From assembly GCF_030271215.1 (NCBI RefSeq), contig NZ_JASNGB010000011.1, positions 1 to 36,018 on the forward strand: a stretch of DNA of 36,018 nucleotides, given 5' to 3'. Numbering within the stretch: the stretch's first letter is position 1; each line of letters opens with the position of its first letter. A model generated the notes under the pieces. The model was not told the DNA's origin, did no database searches, and worked only from the letters and a program-made list of their open reading frames with translations. Origin of the DNA: Deinococcus rhizophilus (GTDB lineage Bacteria; Deinococcota; Deinococci; Deinococcales; Deinococcaceae). Positions 19,157-29,253 of this stretch are shown one piece after another. The position numbers and the translations under genes were made by a program.

Positions 19157-19885
19157 TCACGGCAGGTTTTCCCAGAACGCCCGAACCGCCCCTATCACGA
19201 TTTCGGGCCGCTCCAGATGGACGTAATGGCCGGGGTGATCCACCCACACCGCCCGGCTGCGGCCCGACAGGGTGAGCCACTCCAGATGCCGGGCGTGGCG
19301 GGTGCGAAAGCGGGCGTCCAGTTGCGCCTGGGTGCGGCCCGGCGCCTCGGCGGGGGTGGCCGGGCGCTCCGGCGCGATCAGCAGCAGGGGAAGGTCCCCC
19401 AGCACCCCCGGCGCCACTTCCTCCGGGCCGAAGGAGGTCAGGGCCAGCGGCTCCGGCAGGGGCACGGGCGGCGGGGCGGTGAGGGGAGGCGGGGTCGGGT
19501 CCAGCAGCACCAGGCCGCCCACCCGCCCCGGTCGCCGCCGGGCATAGGTGGAGGCGATCATCCCGCCCAGCGAGTGGCCCACCAGGACAGGGGGGCGCGA
19601 GGCCCGGAGCGTGTCCAGCACGACGTCCAGCTCCGCATACACGTCCGTCCAGGTGTGAGGGTGGGCCGGAGGGGGGCTGTTCCCGGTGCCTGCCCGGTCA
19701 CAGGCCGCGACCCGCGTCCACCGGGCCAGGGCCGGGGCGATACCGGGCCGCGTCTCGCCCTCCAGACCGCGCCAGTGCGGCCGCGCTTCCCCCGGCACTG
19801 GGACCGTCCACCACCACGCGGCGGGGTCACCCAGGCCGGAGAGGAGGACGAGGGCGGGCTCTCCCTCTCCCTGCTCCCGCAGCAC
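19157..19885 (-). CDS. Alpha/beta-fold hydrolase
   Basis: Predicted 242 aa. The nucleophile elbow is VGHSLGGMIAS (GHSLG). The oxyanion-hole region is LVLLSGLGDPAAWWW. The catalytic His lies near the C-terminus in WVDHPGHYVHLERPE. The acid residue is not certain from the sequence. Substrate unknown; esterase, lipase-like or haloperoxidase-like activity is possible. The GTG at 19885 is 9 nt after the in-frame ldh stop, so it is the last gene of the uspA-ldh-hydrolase unit and is likely translated by re-initiation. Confidence 0.82.
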   Translation of the reverse strand: MLREQGEGEPALVLLSGLGDPAAWWWTVPVPGEARPHWRGLEGETRPGIAPALARWTRVAACDRAGTGNSPPPAHPHTWTDVYAELDVVLDTLRASRPPVLVGHSLGGMIASTYARRRPGRVGGLVLLDPTPPPLTAPPPVPLPEPLALTSFGPEEVAPGVLGDLPLLLIAPERPATPAEAPGRTQAQLDARFRTRHARHLEWLTLSGRSRAVWVDHPGHYVHLERPEIVIGAVRAFWENLP

Positions 19886-19894
19886 AGACGCCGC

Positions 19895-20809
19895 CTAGCC
19901 CAGCACCTTCTCCCCGCTCTCCCGCAGCACGGCAGCACTGGCCTCCAGCCCCTCACGTTCCTGGGGGGTCAGCACGGGCGTCAGGGTGGCTTCCACCCCC
20001 CGCGCCCCCACGATGCGCGGCAGGCTGAGGCTCACGCCGTACTCGGGGGTGGGGGCGCTGACGGTCAGGACGGCGCGGCGGTCGTCCAGAATGGCCTCGG
20101 CGATGCGGGCAAGCGCCGCCCCGATGCCGTAGTAGGTGGCCCGCTTCCCGCCGATGATCGCGGCGGCGGCGTCGCGGGTGCCGATGTCGATCTCGCCCTG
20201 CACCCCGGGGGTCCACTCCCGCCCGCGCGAGCGCATGAAGTCTGCCACCGGCAGGCCCGCCACCGCCGCCGTGCTCCAGGCCAGCACCTCACTGTCGCCG
20301 TGCTCGCCCAGCACGTAGCCGTGGACATGGGTGGCGTCCACCCCCGCCCGTTCCGCGATCAGGTGCCGGAAGCGGGCCGAGTCCAGCACCGTGCCCGACC
20401 CCAGCACCGGCTGGTCCGGCGCGAGCCGCCCGGCGAGGTCGGTCAGGATGTCGACCGGGTTGGTGGCGATCAGCAGCACGGCGTCCGGGGCATGCTGCGA
20501 CACCTGCGGGATCACCTCGCGGAAGATGGCCGCGTTCTTCTCCAGCAGGTCGAGGCGGCTCTCGCCGGGCTGCTGGTTGGCCCCCGCCGCGACCACCACG
20601 ACCCGGCAACCAGGGAGCGCCGCGTAGCCCCCGCTGCTGACCCGGGTGCCGTGGCTGATGGGGGCGGCGTGGGCGATGTCCTGGGCTTCCGCCTCGGCGC
20701 GGGCCTCGTCCTTGTCCACCAGCACGAGGTCGCTGCACGAGCCGCGCAGGGTCAGGGCGTAGGCGGCGGTGGCCCCCACCAGCCCCGAGCCGACGACCCC
20801 GACTTTCAC
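19895..20809 (-). CDS. ldh: L-lactate dehydrogenase
   Basis: Predicted 304 aa. The NAD-binding loop is [14 protein letters not shown]. Asp32 in LVLVDKD favours NAD. Substrate-loop Gln-Gln-Pro-Gly-Glu-Ser-Arg (residues 79-85) and the catalytic His170 in VLGEHGDSE mark lactate rather than malate dehydrogenase; the loop glutamine is the usual discriminating residue. The enzyme is cytosolic and interconverts pyruvate and L-lactate. The GTG start overlaps the TGA of the upstream uspA (GTGA at 20809-20806), with GGAGG upstream. This places it under translational coupling to a stress protein. Confidence 0.92.
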   Translation of the reverse strand: MKVGVVGSGLVGATAAYALTLRGSCSDLVLVDKDEARAEAEAQDIAHAAPISHGTRVSSGGYAALPGCRVVVVAAGANQQPGESRLDLLEKNAAIFREVIPQVSQHAPDAVLLIATNPVDILTDLAGRLAPDQPVLGSGTVLDSARFRHLIAERAGVDATHVHGYVLGEHGDSEVLAWSTAAVAGLPVADFMRSRGREWTPGVQGEIDIGTRDAAAAIIGGKRATYYGIGAALARIAEAILDDRRAVLTVSAPTPEYGVSLSLPRIVGARGVEATLTPVLTPQEREGLEASAAVLRESGEKVLG

Positions 20810-21285
20810 CTCGTACCTCCCGGCAGCCGGACGGTCAGCACCGGCACCGGGCTGCGGGCGACCAGCTTCTCGGCGCTGCTGCCCAGGAAGAAGTGCTCCA
20901 GCGCCCCTTTCGAGTGCGTGCCCACCACGATCAGGTCGGCCCCCCAGTGCTCGGCGGCATCCAGCACCCCGGTCACCGGGTCGCCCACCAGCAGTTCGGC
21001 CTCCTCGTCGGGGGCGGCGAGGATCCGCAGGCGCTGGCTGCCCTCCTCCTCCAGCGTGTGCAGCAGCGCGGGGTCCAGCGCCGCCGGGGTCACGCCGCCC
21101 ATCAGGTCGGGGGCAGCAGTCACGCGGGCGTCGGTGACATGCACCAGTCGCCGCAGCGCGTCCGGAAAGCGCAGGCGGGCCACCGCGAGGGCGTGGTCCG
21201 CCGCCGCCGAGAAATCGGTGCCGATCAACACACGGCGAAAGGGCGTGCCGCTCGTGTCCGTGGAGAAGGAGGCAGGCTCGGTCAT
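20806..21285 (-). CDS. Universal stress protein (UspA family)
   Basis: Predicted 159 aa, one Usp domain. The N-terminal strand [20 protein letters not shown] and the C-terminal loop [22 protein letters not shown] are the nucleotide-binding parts. The ATP-binding pattern G-2x-G-9x-G-S/T is only partly kept: the second Gly is Ser, so ATP binding may be weak or absent. The ATG at 21285 has TAGCGT 6 nt upstream and is probably leaderless. It is the first gene of the uspA-ldh-hydrolase unit. It is divergent from the beta-CASP nuclease gene. Confidence 0.85.
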   Translation of the reverse strand: MTEPASFSTDTSGTPFRRVLIGTDFSAAADHALAVARLRFPDALRRLVHVTDARVTAAPDLMGGVTPAALDPALLHTLEEEGSQRLRILAAPDEEAELLVGDPVTGVLDAAEHWGADLIVVGTHSKGALEHFFLGSSAEKLVARSPVPVLTVRLPGGTR

Positions 21286-21291
21286 GCCTGG

Positions 21292-21297
21292 ACGCTA
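21292..21297 (-). promoter_or_regulatory. Leaderless -10 box (TAGCGT) for uspA
   Basis: On the minus strand TAGCGT ends 6 nt before ATG 21285, with no Shine-Dalgarno sequence. Confidence 0.65.
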
Positions 21298-21375
21298 CAC
21301 CCGCCCCCCAGCACGCGCCCACTTTCTGAAGGCGGGGTAAAGCCCGGGGGGAAGCGGCGCGGGCCAGACTGTTCC

Positions 21376-22827
21376 ATGCACCTGCAAAGCCTGGGCGCGG
21401 CCCTCACCGTCACCGGAAGCGCCCACCTGCTGGAGACGCGCGGCGGCCCGGTCCTGATCGACTGCGGCATGTTTCAAGGCGGCGACGAGCTGGAGGCCCG
21501 CAACCGCGAGCCTTTCCCCTTCGACCCCGCCGACCTTCAGGCGGTGCTGCTCACCCACGCGCACCTCGACCATATCGGGCGGCTGCCGCTGCTGGTGCGG
21601 CAGGGGTTCCGGGGGCCGGTGTACTGCACGCCCCCGACCGCGGCCCTGGCCGAGACGGTGCTGCTCGACTCGGCCCGCCTTCAGGTGGAAGGCTACCGTC
21701 AGGACCTGCGCCGTGCCCGCCGCACCGGGCGCGAGGACGAGGTGCCCGGACCCCTCTACGACGAGGAAGACGTGCACCGCACCCTGGCCCTGCTGCGGCC
21801 CGCTTTCGAGTTCGGGGAGACATTGAAGGTCGGTCGCCTGCGCGTCACGCCGGGGCGGGCGGGGCACATCCTGGGGAGTGCCTACCTGCTGCTGGAGGAC
21901 GGCGACGCGCGGGTGATCCTGTCCGGCGATCTGGGCAACCGCGAGAGCGGCCTGCAACTCGACTTCGCCCCGCCGCCCCACGCCGACGCGGTGGTCACCG
22001 AGTCCACCTACGCCGACCACCGCCACCGCTCGCTGCAGGGAACCCTGGCCGAGCTGCGCGACACCCTGCGCCAGAGCGTGCGGGCCGGGGGCAAGATCCT
22101 GATTCCGTCGTTTGCCATCGAGCGCACGCAGTTCATCCTCTCGGAACTGAGGAACTTGATGGAGGCGGGCGAGGTGCCGCGCATCCCGGTCTTTCTGGAC
22201 TCCCCGATGGCGTCGCGGGCCACCCACGCCTATTTCGAGTTCGGCGATGAACTGATCCCGCCCGTCCGCGAGGCCCTGCAGCGGGGCGACGACCCCTTCC
22301 GGCCCTCGACCCTGCACACGGTCCTGACCGGCGAGGAGTCCCAGCGCCTCAACCGCTACGACGGCCCGGCGATCATCCTGGCCGGAAACGGGATGATGAC
22401 CGGCGGGCGCATCCAGCACCACCTCAAGCACCACCTCTGGAAGCCGTCCACCAGCCTGATTATCGTGAGCTACCAGTCTCCGTCCAGCCTGGGGGGGCGT
22501 CTGATCGCGGGCGCGGACACCGTCCGCATCATGGGCGAGGAGATCGCCGTCCGCGCCCAGATTCACACCATCGGTGGCTTTTCCGCCCACGCCGATCAGG
22601 ACGACCTGCTGGCCTTTCTGGACGCGGCCGGGCAGCCCCGCGTGTGGCTGGTCCACGGCGAGCCGGAGGTCATGGAAGCCTTCCTGCCCGTGCTGGAGGC
22701 CCGTGGCCTGAGCGCCAACCTGGTGCCCGACCGGGGGCGGGTGGACCTGCTGACCACCGCCTTTCCGGGAGGCCGTCCGCCGGGGATACCCGGGTCAGAC
22801 GGAAGGGTGCGGCGGCCCGAGGAGTAA
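21376..22827 (+). CDS. Metallo-beta-lactamase/beta-CASP ribonuclease, CPSF73-like
   Basis: Predicted 483 aa. The metal-binding motif is LLTHAHLDH (His61, His63, Asp65, His66). Further MBL motifs are GHILGSAYL and LSGDLGN. Beta-CASP motifs A, B and C are seen as [20 protein letters not shown] and VWLVHGEPE. The region PSFAIERTQ...SPMASRAT...[10 protein letters not shown]...[12 protein letters not shown] is typical of the CPSF73/YSH1-like bacterial group (TTHA0252, DR2417). It is a cytosolic Zn- or Mn-dependent RNase, endo- and/or 5' exonuclease. All catalytic residues appear intact. A weak -10 (CAGACT) 5 nt before the ATG suggests a leaderless message. Its TAA directly abuts the stop of the opposing exonuclease gene. 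Confidence 0.9.
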   Translation: MHLQSLGAALTVTGSAHLLETRGGPVLIDCGMFQGGDELEARNREPFPFDPADLQAVLLTHAHLDHIGRLPLLVRQGFRGPVYCTPPTAALAETVLLDSARLQVEGYRQDLRRARRTGREDEVPGPLYDEEDVHRTLALLRPAFEFGETLKVGRLRVTPGRAGHILGSAYLLLEDGDARVILSGDLGNRESGLQLDFAPPPHADAVVTESTYADHRHRSLQGTLAELRDTLRQSVRAGGKILIPSFAIERTQFILSELRNLMEAGEVPRIPVFLDSPMASRATHAYFEFGDELIPPVREALQRGDDPFRPSTLHTVLTGEESQRLNRYDGPAIILAGNGMMTGGRIQHHLKHHLWKPSTSLIIVSYQSPSSLGGRLIAGADTVRIMGEEIAVRAQIHTIGGFSAHADQDDLLAFLDAAGQPRVWLVHGEPEVMEAFLPVLEARGLSANLVPDRGRVDLLTTAFPGGRPPGIPGSDGRVRRPEE

Positions 22828-23424
22828 CTAGCCCCCTGGGGGCCGCACCCGCCGCAGCAGTGCCGCGTAGACCTCGGCGGTGGCGCGGGCATCCTCCAGG
22901 GCGTCGTGGGCCTGGTACTCGACCCCGAAATACTCCGCGAGGTCGTCCAGCGCCGTCCCCACCTTGCGCGGCAGCAGCCCGGCGTGAATCAGGAACTGCG
23001 CGGCGACCTTGGTGTCCACCTGCCCGTGCCGGAACACGCGGCCGAGGTCAGGCAGCAGCGGGCGCAGGAACCCCAGGTCAAAGCCGAAGTTGTGCCCCCC
23101 CAGCATCACCCGTCCCTCCCCGGCGGCGTAGGTGCGGATGGCGTCGGCCACGGCCTCCGGGGCCTGGGCCTCGGCGTGGTGGGCCCCGAGGTCGATGCCG
23201 TTGACCGCCATCGCTTCCTCCTCCACGTCGTAGGTGTCGTGGCGCACCCGCAGGTGCAGGGGCCGGGTGACCTCGCCCGCCGGGGTCAGGGTGACCAGGC
23301 CGACCGTCAGCAGCGGATGGCGCCGGGAGTCACGGCCCCCCGTCTCGGTGTCCAGAAAGATGATGGGCTGGGTCAGCCCGGCGAGGCGCGGCGGCGAATC
23401 GGGTGAGGAGGGCGGCGGGGCCAT
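22828..23424 (-). CDS. DnaQ-like DEDDh 3'-5' exonuclease
   Basis: Predicted 198 aa. ExoI motif [10 protein letters not shown] (Asp25, Glu27), ExoII motif [11 protein letters not shown], and ExoIII motif [10 protein letters not shown] (His-x4-Asp) give a complete DEDDh set. It matches stand-alone epsilon-like exonucleases rather than a polymerase fusion. It could degrade DNA or RNA from the 3' end with Mg2+; the substrate cannot be read from sequence. The start is the ATG at 23424; CACGCT 5 nt upstream resembles the local -10 boxes. The stop (22830-22828) abuts the stop of the beta-CASP gene with no gap, so transcripts of the two nucleases probably overlap at their 3' ends. Confidence 0.88.
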   Translation of the reverse strand: MAPPPSSPDSPPRLAGLTQPIIFLDTETGGRDSRRHPLLTVGLVTLTPAGEVTRPLHLRVRHDTYDVEEEAMAVNGIDLGAHHAEAQAPEAVADAIRTYAAGEGRVMLGGHNFGFDLGFLRPLLPDLGRVFRHGQVDTKVAAQFLIHAGLLPRKVGTALDDLAEYFGVEYQAHDALEDARATAEVYAALLRRVRPPGG

Positions 23425-23484
23425 GCTCCAGCGTGTCACGGGTGCGGGCTGCCGGGGACTACACAAGCTTTCACCGTCACCCGC

Positions 23485-23490
23485 TACGCT
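23485..23490 (+). promoter_or_regulatory. -10 box (TACGCT) for the DUF3105 lipoprotein gene
   Basis: TACGCT ends 7 nt before ATG 23498. GAGGGAG lies between, so a leaderless start is likely but not the only reading. Confidence 0.6.
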
Positions 23491-23497
23491 GAGGGAG

Positions 23498-23995
23498 ATG
23501 AAGCGCCTCCTGATGCCCCTCGCCCTGCCCCTCCTGCTCGCGGCCTGCTCGGGCGGCACCCTGGAAGGGGTTCAGACCTTCGACTACAAGGGAAGCGACC
23601 ACCGCACCGGCTCGCTGGTCTACGCCGAGACGCCCCCGGCGGGCGGCGCCCACAACGCCATGTGGCAGAACTGCGGGGTCTACGACCAGCCCCTCTACAA
23701 CGAGTACGCCGTCCACAGCATGGAACACGGCGCCGTGTGGGTGACCTACCGCCCCGACCTCCCGGCGGCGGAGGTGGCGGCCCTGAAGGAGCTGATTGAA
23801 GGGCGGCCCTACACCCTGCTCAGCCCGTACCCGGGCCTCTCCAGCCCCATCGCCATGAGCGCCTGGAACGCCCAGCTCACCGCCGACAGCGCCGCCGACG
23901 AGCGCCTGACGCCCTTCCTCGACAAGTACGAGCAGGGCGCGACCGCCCCCGAACGCGGCGCGGCCTGCTCGGGAGGTTACGGGGGAACGCGGTAA
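23498..23995 (+). CDS. DUF3105-family lipoprotein
   Basis: Predicted 165 aa. A lipoprotein signal peptide ends in the lipobox LLAAC, with the lipidated Cys at residue 17. The mature part has the DUF3105 hallmarks: [25 protein letters not shown], then [19 protein letters not shown] with conserved His and Tyr residues. It should be anchored in the membrane facing the periplasm. The family has no firm function. It lies between two leftward genes and is transcribed alone. The convergent sulfurtransferase gene ends 9 bp away. Confidence 0.85.
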   Translation: MKRLLMPLALPLLLAACSGGTLEGVQTFDYKGSDHRTGSLVYAETPPAGGAHNAMWQNCGVYDQPLYNEYAVHSMEHGAVWVTYRPDLPAAEVAALKELIEGRPYTLLSPYPGLSSPIAMSAWNAQLTADSAADERLTPFLDKYEQGATAPERGAACSGGYGGTR

Positions 23996-24004
23996 GGGGC
24001 GGGG

Positions 24005-24862
24005 TCAGCCCTCCTCGCCCGTCGCCACCGGCCGCGCGTCGTCGCTGACCCAGTCGCTCCATGACCCGGCATAGAGGCGGTTGTCCGGTCCCAGCGGCAC
24101 GCCCGCCAGCTCCCGCGCGAGCAGGTTGGGGGTGGCCGAAACGCCGCTGCCGCAGTAGGTGACCGTGGGAGCCTCGCCCACGCCCAGCCGCCCCGCCTGC
24201 GCCGCCGCGTCCCGCCAGTGGCCGTGCCCGTCGAGCGCCCCGGCCCACTCGCGGTTCACGGCCCCGGGAATATGTCCGGCCTTGCGGTCCAGCGGCTCGA
24301 CCTCGCCCCGGTAGCGGGCGGGGGCACGGGCGTCGATCAGCCGGGTGCCCGCCTCCCGGTTTGCCACGTCCTCGGCGGTGGCGACCATGTCAGGCTGCAC
24401 GTCCGGGGTGAAGGTGGTGGGCGCGTGCTCAGGCTCTGGCGTGCCCGCCTCGCCCCCCGCCGCGAGGTAGGCGGGCCAGCCGCCGTCCAGCACGTACACC
24501 TCGCGGTGCCCCAGCCAGCGCAGCAGCCACCACGCCCGCGCCGCGTAGAAGCCCTGCCCGGTGCCCGGGTCGTCGTAGGCCACCACCACGCTGTCGTTGC
24601 CGATACCCACCCGGCCCAGCCACGCCGCGAGCGCCCCCGGCTCCGGCAGCGGGTGCCGTCCGCCTGCCCCGTCCGGCCGCACCGGGCCGCTGAGGTCCGT
24701 CTCCAGATCGGCGTAAATCGCGCCGGGCACCTGCCCCTCCAGGTAGGCGATGCGCCCCACCAGGGGATCGGTCAGGGCGTAGCGGCAGTCGAGGACGCGC
24801 AGGTGGGAATCGCCCAGATGCTCCAGCAGCCACGCGGCGGTCTTCGGCGGTGAAGCGGTCAT
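24005..24862 (-). CDS. sseA: 3-mercaptopyruvate sulfurtransferase
   Basis: Predicted 285 aa with two rhodanese domains. The catalytic loop in the second domain is CGSGVSA with Cys237. A small, uncharged loop of the CG[SA]GV[TS]A type favours 3-mercaptopyruvate over thiosulfate. Other landmarks: [22 protein letters not shown] and [18 protein letters not shown]. The cytosolic enzyme moves sulfane sulfur to acceptors such as thiols or cyanide. The ATG at 24862 has TAGCCT 6 nt upstream. It is convergent with the DUF3105 gene. Confidence 0.9.
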   Translation of the reverse strand: MTASPPKTAAWLLEHLGDSHLRVLDCRYALTDPLVGRIAYLEGQVPGAIYADLETDLSGPVRPDGAGGRHPLPEPGALAAWLGRVGIGNDSVVVAYDDPGTGQGFYAARAWWLLRWLGHREVYVLDGGWPAYLAAGGEAGTPEPEHAPTTFTPDVQPDMVATAEDVANREAGTRLIDARAPARYRGEVEPLDRKAGHIPGAVNREWAGALDGHGHWRDAAAQAGRLGVGEAPTVTYCGSGVSATPNLLARELAGVPLGPDNRLYAGSWSDWVSDDARPVATGEEG

Positions 24863-24868
24863 GGGCGC

Positions 24869-24874
24869 AGGCTA
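24869..24874 (-). promoter_or_regulatory. Leaderless -10 box (TAGCCT) for sseA
   Basis: On the minus strand TAGCCT ends 6 nt before ATG 24862. Confidence 0.65.
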
Positions 24875-24906
24875 CACCGCAGCCTGGGGCAATAAACTGG
24901 GGCAAT

Positions 24907-24930
24907 AAAAAAGCCGCCTCTTCGGGCGGT
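24907..24930 (-). terminator. Intrinsic terminator on the minus strand
   Basis: CCGCC (24914-24918) and GGCGG (24925-24929) form a 5-bp stem with a CGAAGA loop, followed on the minus strand by C and six Ts (24912-24907). It lies immediately downstream of the promoter at 24940-24968. Confidence 0.7.
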
Positions 24931-24939
24931 GATGGGAAA

Positions 24940-24968
24940 AATATAGCGCGGTATGCAGTATTCGTCAA
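24940..24968 (-). promoter_or_regulatory. Near-consensus sigma-70 promoter facing a terminator
   Basis: On the minus strand TTGACG (24968-24963), a 17-bp spacer and TATATT (24945-24940). Predicted start near 24933, only a few bases before the terminator stem. Confidence 0.65.
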
Positions 24969-25397
24969 GACCCGCTGGGCGATACGGTTGCTGTTCAGTC
25001 CGTTGTCGAACCGGGAGGGCGCCGACAGGGCAACTCCTTTCCCGGCAATCGTCCTGTTCCTGCCCGCCCTGCTTCGCCGTCTTCGTGAACGGACGCCCCT
25101 GGGAACGCCGCTCCTCAGCTTTGCAAGTCCACCCGGGGTGAGCAGCTTGGGGAACTGGTCAACCGGAACCCGTATGGATGACGAATCACAGGACGTTTCC
25201 TGGCGCTGGGAGTCCGGGCCATACGCCTCTTCACCCGTTGCTCCGCAGGTGCCCCCTGCTCCGTGGCCCTGCTGCGTGGCTCTCCGAGGCTCCTGCAAGG
25301 GCAGGGGAGCAGGGGAGAGGGTCAGCAGAAGACCCCTCTTCCAGGGGAAGAAGGGCCCCGCGCCGCGAGGGGGGTGGGGGGTCTTACTGCGGCAGCT
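24969..25397. other. Non-coding region between sseA and RNase Y, with dispersed repeat and structured sequence
   Basis: No supported gene. About 24980-25080 is a degenerate repeat also seen near 27315. From about 25200 on, the sequence is rich in AGGGGAG/CCCCTGC-type palindromic pieces. AAGACCCC near 25329-25336 is matched by GGGGTCTT near 25377-25384, just beyond the RNase Y stop, and may help end RNase Y transcripts. No tRNA or CRISPR is seen. Confidence 0.5.
24983..25072. repeat. Dispersed repeat, copy A
   Basis: Around CAGTCCGTTGTCGAACCGGG. It aligns almost without gaps with copy B at about 27314-27403 (roughly two-thirds identity by eye, including an exact CAGTCCGTT core). The match is stronger than expected by chance between intergenic regions and is non-coding in both places. 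Confidence 0.45.
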
Positions 25398-27086
<1,689 letters not shown>

Positions 27087-27120
27087 GGTGGCTCCTTTTT
27101 CGTTCTCTTGATGTTGGCCA

Positions 27121-27155
27121 GGGGTGCCCTGTCCCACCCACCCGGAGGGCACCCC
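27121..27155 (-). promoter_or_regulatory. 10-bp inverted repeat in the RNase Y leader
   Basis: GGGGTGCCCT (27121-27130) is the exact reverse complement of 27146-27155, loop 15 nt. It lies 35 nt upstream of the RNase Y ATG. It may be a leader hairpin or a protein-binding site. Confidence 0.45.
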
Positions 27156-27313
27156 GATACAGTGAAGCGTGAGGGGCCGCATCTGGCCCCCACCCGGGCA
27201 GTCTAACGCCCGGCTCCGGCCCTCACGGAGAAGACCTTCCGGCGCCGGGAGAGTGGGACAGCTTCCCCCGGCCCGGACGGCTCCCGGGGGTGCGCGGCAG
27301 GCCACCGGGGGTC

Positions 27314-27403
27314 ATAGGATTTCCGTCCAGTCCGTTCTCAAATCGGGACAGCACCGATTGGGCCGCTCCTCTTCCGGAGGCCGTTTTGCTCCTTCCTGCT
27401 CTG
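27314..27403. repeat. Dispersed repeat, copy B
   Basis: Contains CAGTCCGTTCTCAAATCGGG and the downstream GCTCCT-TTCCGG pattern that aligns with copy A at 24983-25072 in the same orientation. Both copies flank the RNase Y gene. Confidence 0.45.
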
Positions 27404-27430
27404 CCCGGATTGAACAGTTCTTGCAGCACC

Positions 27431-27458
27431 CGTCAAAAAGAAAGCGTCAAAAAGAAAG
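27431..27458. repeat. Tandem 14-bp repeat
   Basis: CGTCAAAAAGAAAG occurs twice in a row, followed by a degenerate third copy. It is A-rich, unlike the surrounding GC-rich DNA. Read on the minus strand, each unit contains TTGACG, a -35-like hexamer, but no good -10 follows. Confidence 0.6.
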
Positions 27459-27596
27459 TCAGAAAGAAGGAAGGTCGCTTTTGGACCGAGCGGACCGGCA
27501 AAGCGCCGAGGGAGAGGATGGAGCCGTGGGAGGTGCCCTTCCTCTCACGGCGTACTGCGGACAACTGCTCCAGTCGCTGTTCAATCGGAGGCCGTA

Positions 27597-29153
27597 TCAG
27601 TTCACCGCGCGGTCCAGCCCTGCCCACAGCTCCCGCCGCAGCAGGAACTTCTGGAACTTGCCGCTGGCCGTCTTGGGGAGGTCGTCGCGGAACTGGTAGT
27701 GCTTGGGCACCTTGTACCCGGCGAGGTGTTCGCGGACGTGCGCGGTGAGTGCCTCCGGGGTGACGGCCGCGCCCTCGTGCAGCGCGATAAAGGCGCAGGG
27801 CACCTCGCCCCACCTGGGGTCCGGGTGGGCCACCACGACCGCCTCGCGCACGGCGGGGTGGGCGTAGAGCACGCCCTCGACCTCCACGCTGCTGATGTTC
27901 TCGCCGCCCGAGATGATCACGTCCTTGTTGCGGTCGCGAATCTCGATGCGTCCGTCGGGGTGCCGCACCGCCACGTCCCCGGTGTGGAACCAGCCCCCCT
28001 CGAAAGCGGCGGCGGTGGCTTCCGGATTGTCCAGGTAACCCGCCATCACCAGATTCCCGCGCACCATGATCTCGCCCAGCGTGTCGCCGTCGGCAGGCAC
28101 CGGGGTCAGTTCTGGGGTCATCACCTCGACCTCCCCGGCCAGGGGCATCTCGAACCCCTGCCGCGCGGTCAGGGCGGCGCGGTCGGGGACGGGCAGCGCC
28201 CGCTGCGACTCGGACAGTTCGGCCACCGTGATCAGCGGGCTGGTCTCGGTCAGGCCGTACACCTGCACGACCTCGAAGCCCAGGGCACTCATGTCCGCGA
28301 TGGTGCGGGCGTGGGGCGGGCTGCCCGCCGTCGCCACCCGGACCCGGCGGGGAGTCGGTCGGGCGGTGGTGGGGTCGGTGATCAGGCTCAGCACCGTGGG
28401 CGCCGCCGCGAGGTGCGTCACCCCGTAGGTGTGGACCGCGTCGTGGATGGCGTCCCCGCGCACCGCCGGGAGGGTCACGTGGGTGGCCCCCACCCCGAAG
28501 GGCGCCCACACGCCGCCCCAACCGTTGGCGTGAAAGTCGGGCAGGGTGTGCAGGTACACGCTGTCGGAGTCGAAGTGCAGCGCGTACAGCACGCCCACCG
28601 CGTTGAGCAGCAGGTTGCGGTGGGTCAGCATCACGCCCTTGGGACTGCTGGTCGTGCCCGAGGTGTAGTTGACCGTGATGATCTCGTCCTCGTCGTCGAG
28701 CACGTAAGGCAGGGGAGAGGGGTCGTGCGCCTCCAGCCGCTCACCGAAGTCGCTTCCCCGCCCCAGCGTCCACAGCGGGATGCCCAGCTCGCGGCAGGTG
28801 GCCTCCACCTTGGGGGCCAACGACACGTCGGCGAGCACCAGCGACACCTGCGCGTGCCGCAGCTGAAAGGCGTATTCCTCCGGCACCAGCCGCGTGTTCA
28901 GGGGCACCAGCACCCGGCCTGCCCACGGCACGCCCGCGTAGGTCAGCAGGCCCTCGTGGGTGTTGGGCGAGAGTACCGCGACCCGGGCGCGTGGCGGCAC
29001 CGCTCCCGCCACCGCCCGCGCGAGGCGGTAAATCCGCCTGCCCCACTCGCGGTAGGTAAAACTCGGGCCGTCGGGCTGGGTCACCGCGATTTCCTGCGGG
29101 TACGTCTTCAGGCCGCGCCGAACGAGGTCCAGGGGGGTCAGGGGCGTCTTCAT
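27597..29153 (-). CDS. Acyl-CoA ligase (AMP-binding, fatty-acid type)
   Basis: Predicted 518 aa, full-length ANL-superfamily enzyme. Motif A5/P-loop: YTSGTTSSPKGVMLTHRN. YGLTETSP supplies the adenine/acyl contact. The hinge and A8 region is WFHTGDVAVRHPDGRIEIRDRNKDVIISGGENISS. The C-terminal lysine loop is LPKTASGKFQKF. It activates a carboxylic acid with ATP and joins it to CoA. The type resembles medium/long-chain ligases; the chain length cannot be told. GGAGG precedes the ATG at 29153 by seven bases. It runs in the same direction as RNase Y downstream, separated by about 510 bp, and may feed the beta-oxidation enzymes elsewhere in the window. Confidence 0.9.
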   Translation of the reverse strand: MKTPLTPLDLVRRGLKTYPQEIAVTQPDGPSFTYREWGRRIYRLARAVAGAVPPRARVAVLSPNTHEGLLTYAGVPWAGRVLVPLNTRLVPEEYAFQLRHAQVSLVLADVSLAPKVEATCRELGIPLWTLGRGSDFGERLEAHDPSPLPYVLDDEDEIITVNYTSGTTSSPKGVMLTHRNLLLNAVGVLYALHFDSDSVYLHTLPDFHANGWGGVWAPFGVGATHVTLPAVRGDAIHDAVHTYGVTHLAAAPTVLSLITDPTTARPTPRRVRVATAGSPPHARTIADMSALGFEVVQVYGLTETSPLITVAELSESQRALPVPDRAALTARQGFEMPLAGEVEVMTPELTPVPADGDTLGEIMVRGNLVMAGYLDNPEATAAAFEGGWFHTGDVAVRHPDGRIEIRDRNKDVIISGGENISSVEVEGVLYAHPAVREAVVVAHPDPRWGEVPCAFIALHEGAAVTPEALTAHVREHLAGYKVPKHYQFRDDLPKTASGKFQKFLLRRELWAGLDRAVN

Positions 29154-29253
29154 GGGGGCACCTCCAGGGGAAAGACTCGGGTTGTGGGTGCCCTCACTGT
29201 AAGCCGGGAGGAAGGGGGCGCAGGCGTTACACCCTGGGGAATGGGGAACGCCC

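Larger units (their letters stand above)
27156..27596. other. Non-coding region upstream of RNase Y
   Basis: No supported gene in about 440 bp. It contains dispersed repeat copy B, a tandem 14-bp repeat (27431-27458), and near 27560-27596 a short stretch resembling the core of the dispersed repeat (CCAGTCGCTGTTCAATCGG). An RNase Y promoter must lie here, but no clear -35/-10 pair is seen. Confidence 0.5.

Noticed and set aside
24969..25397. Possible tRNA or other stable RNA in the gap before sseA
   Set aside because: No cloverleaf or TTCGA-type T-arm could be found; only the promoter and terminator pair and repeats are supported.
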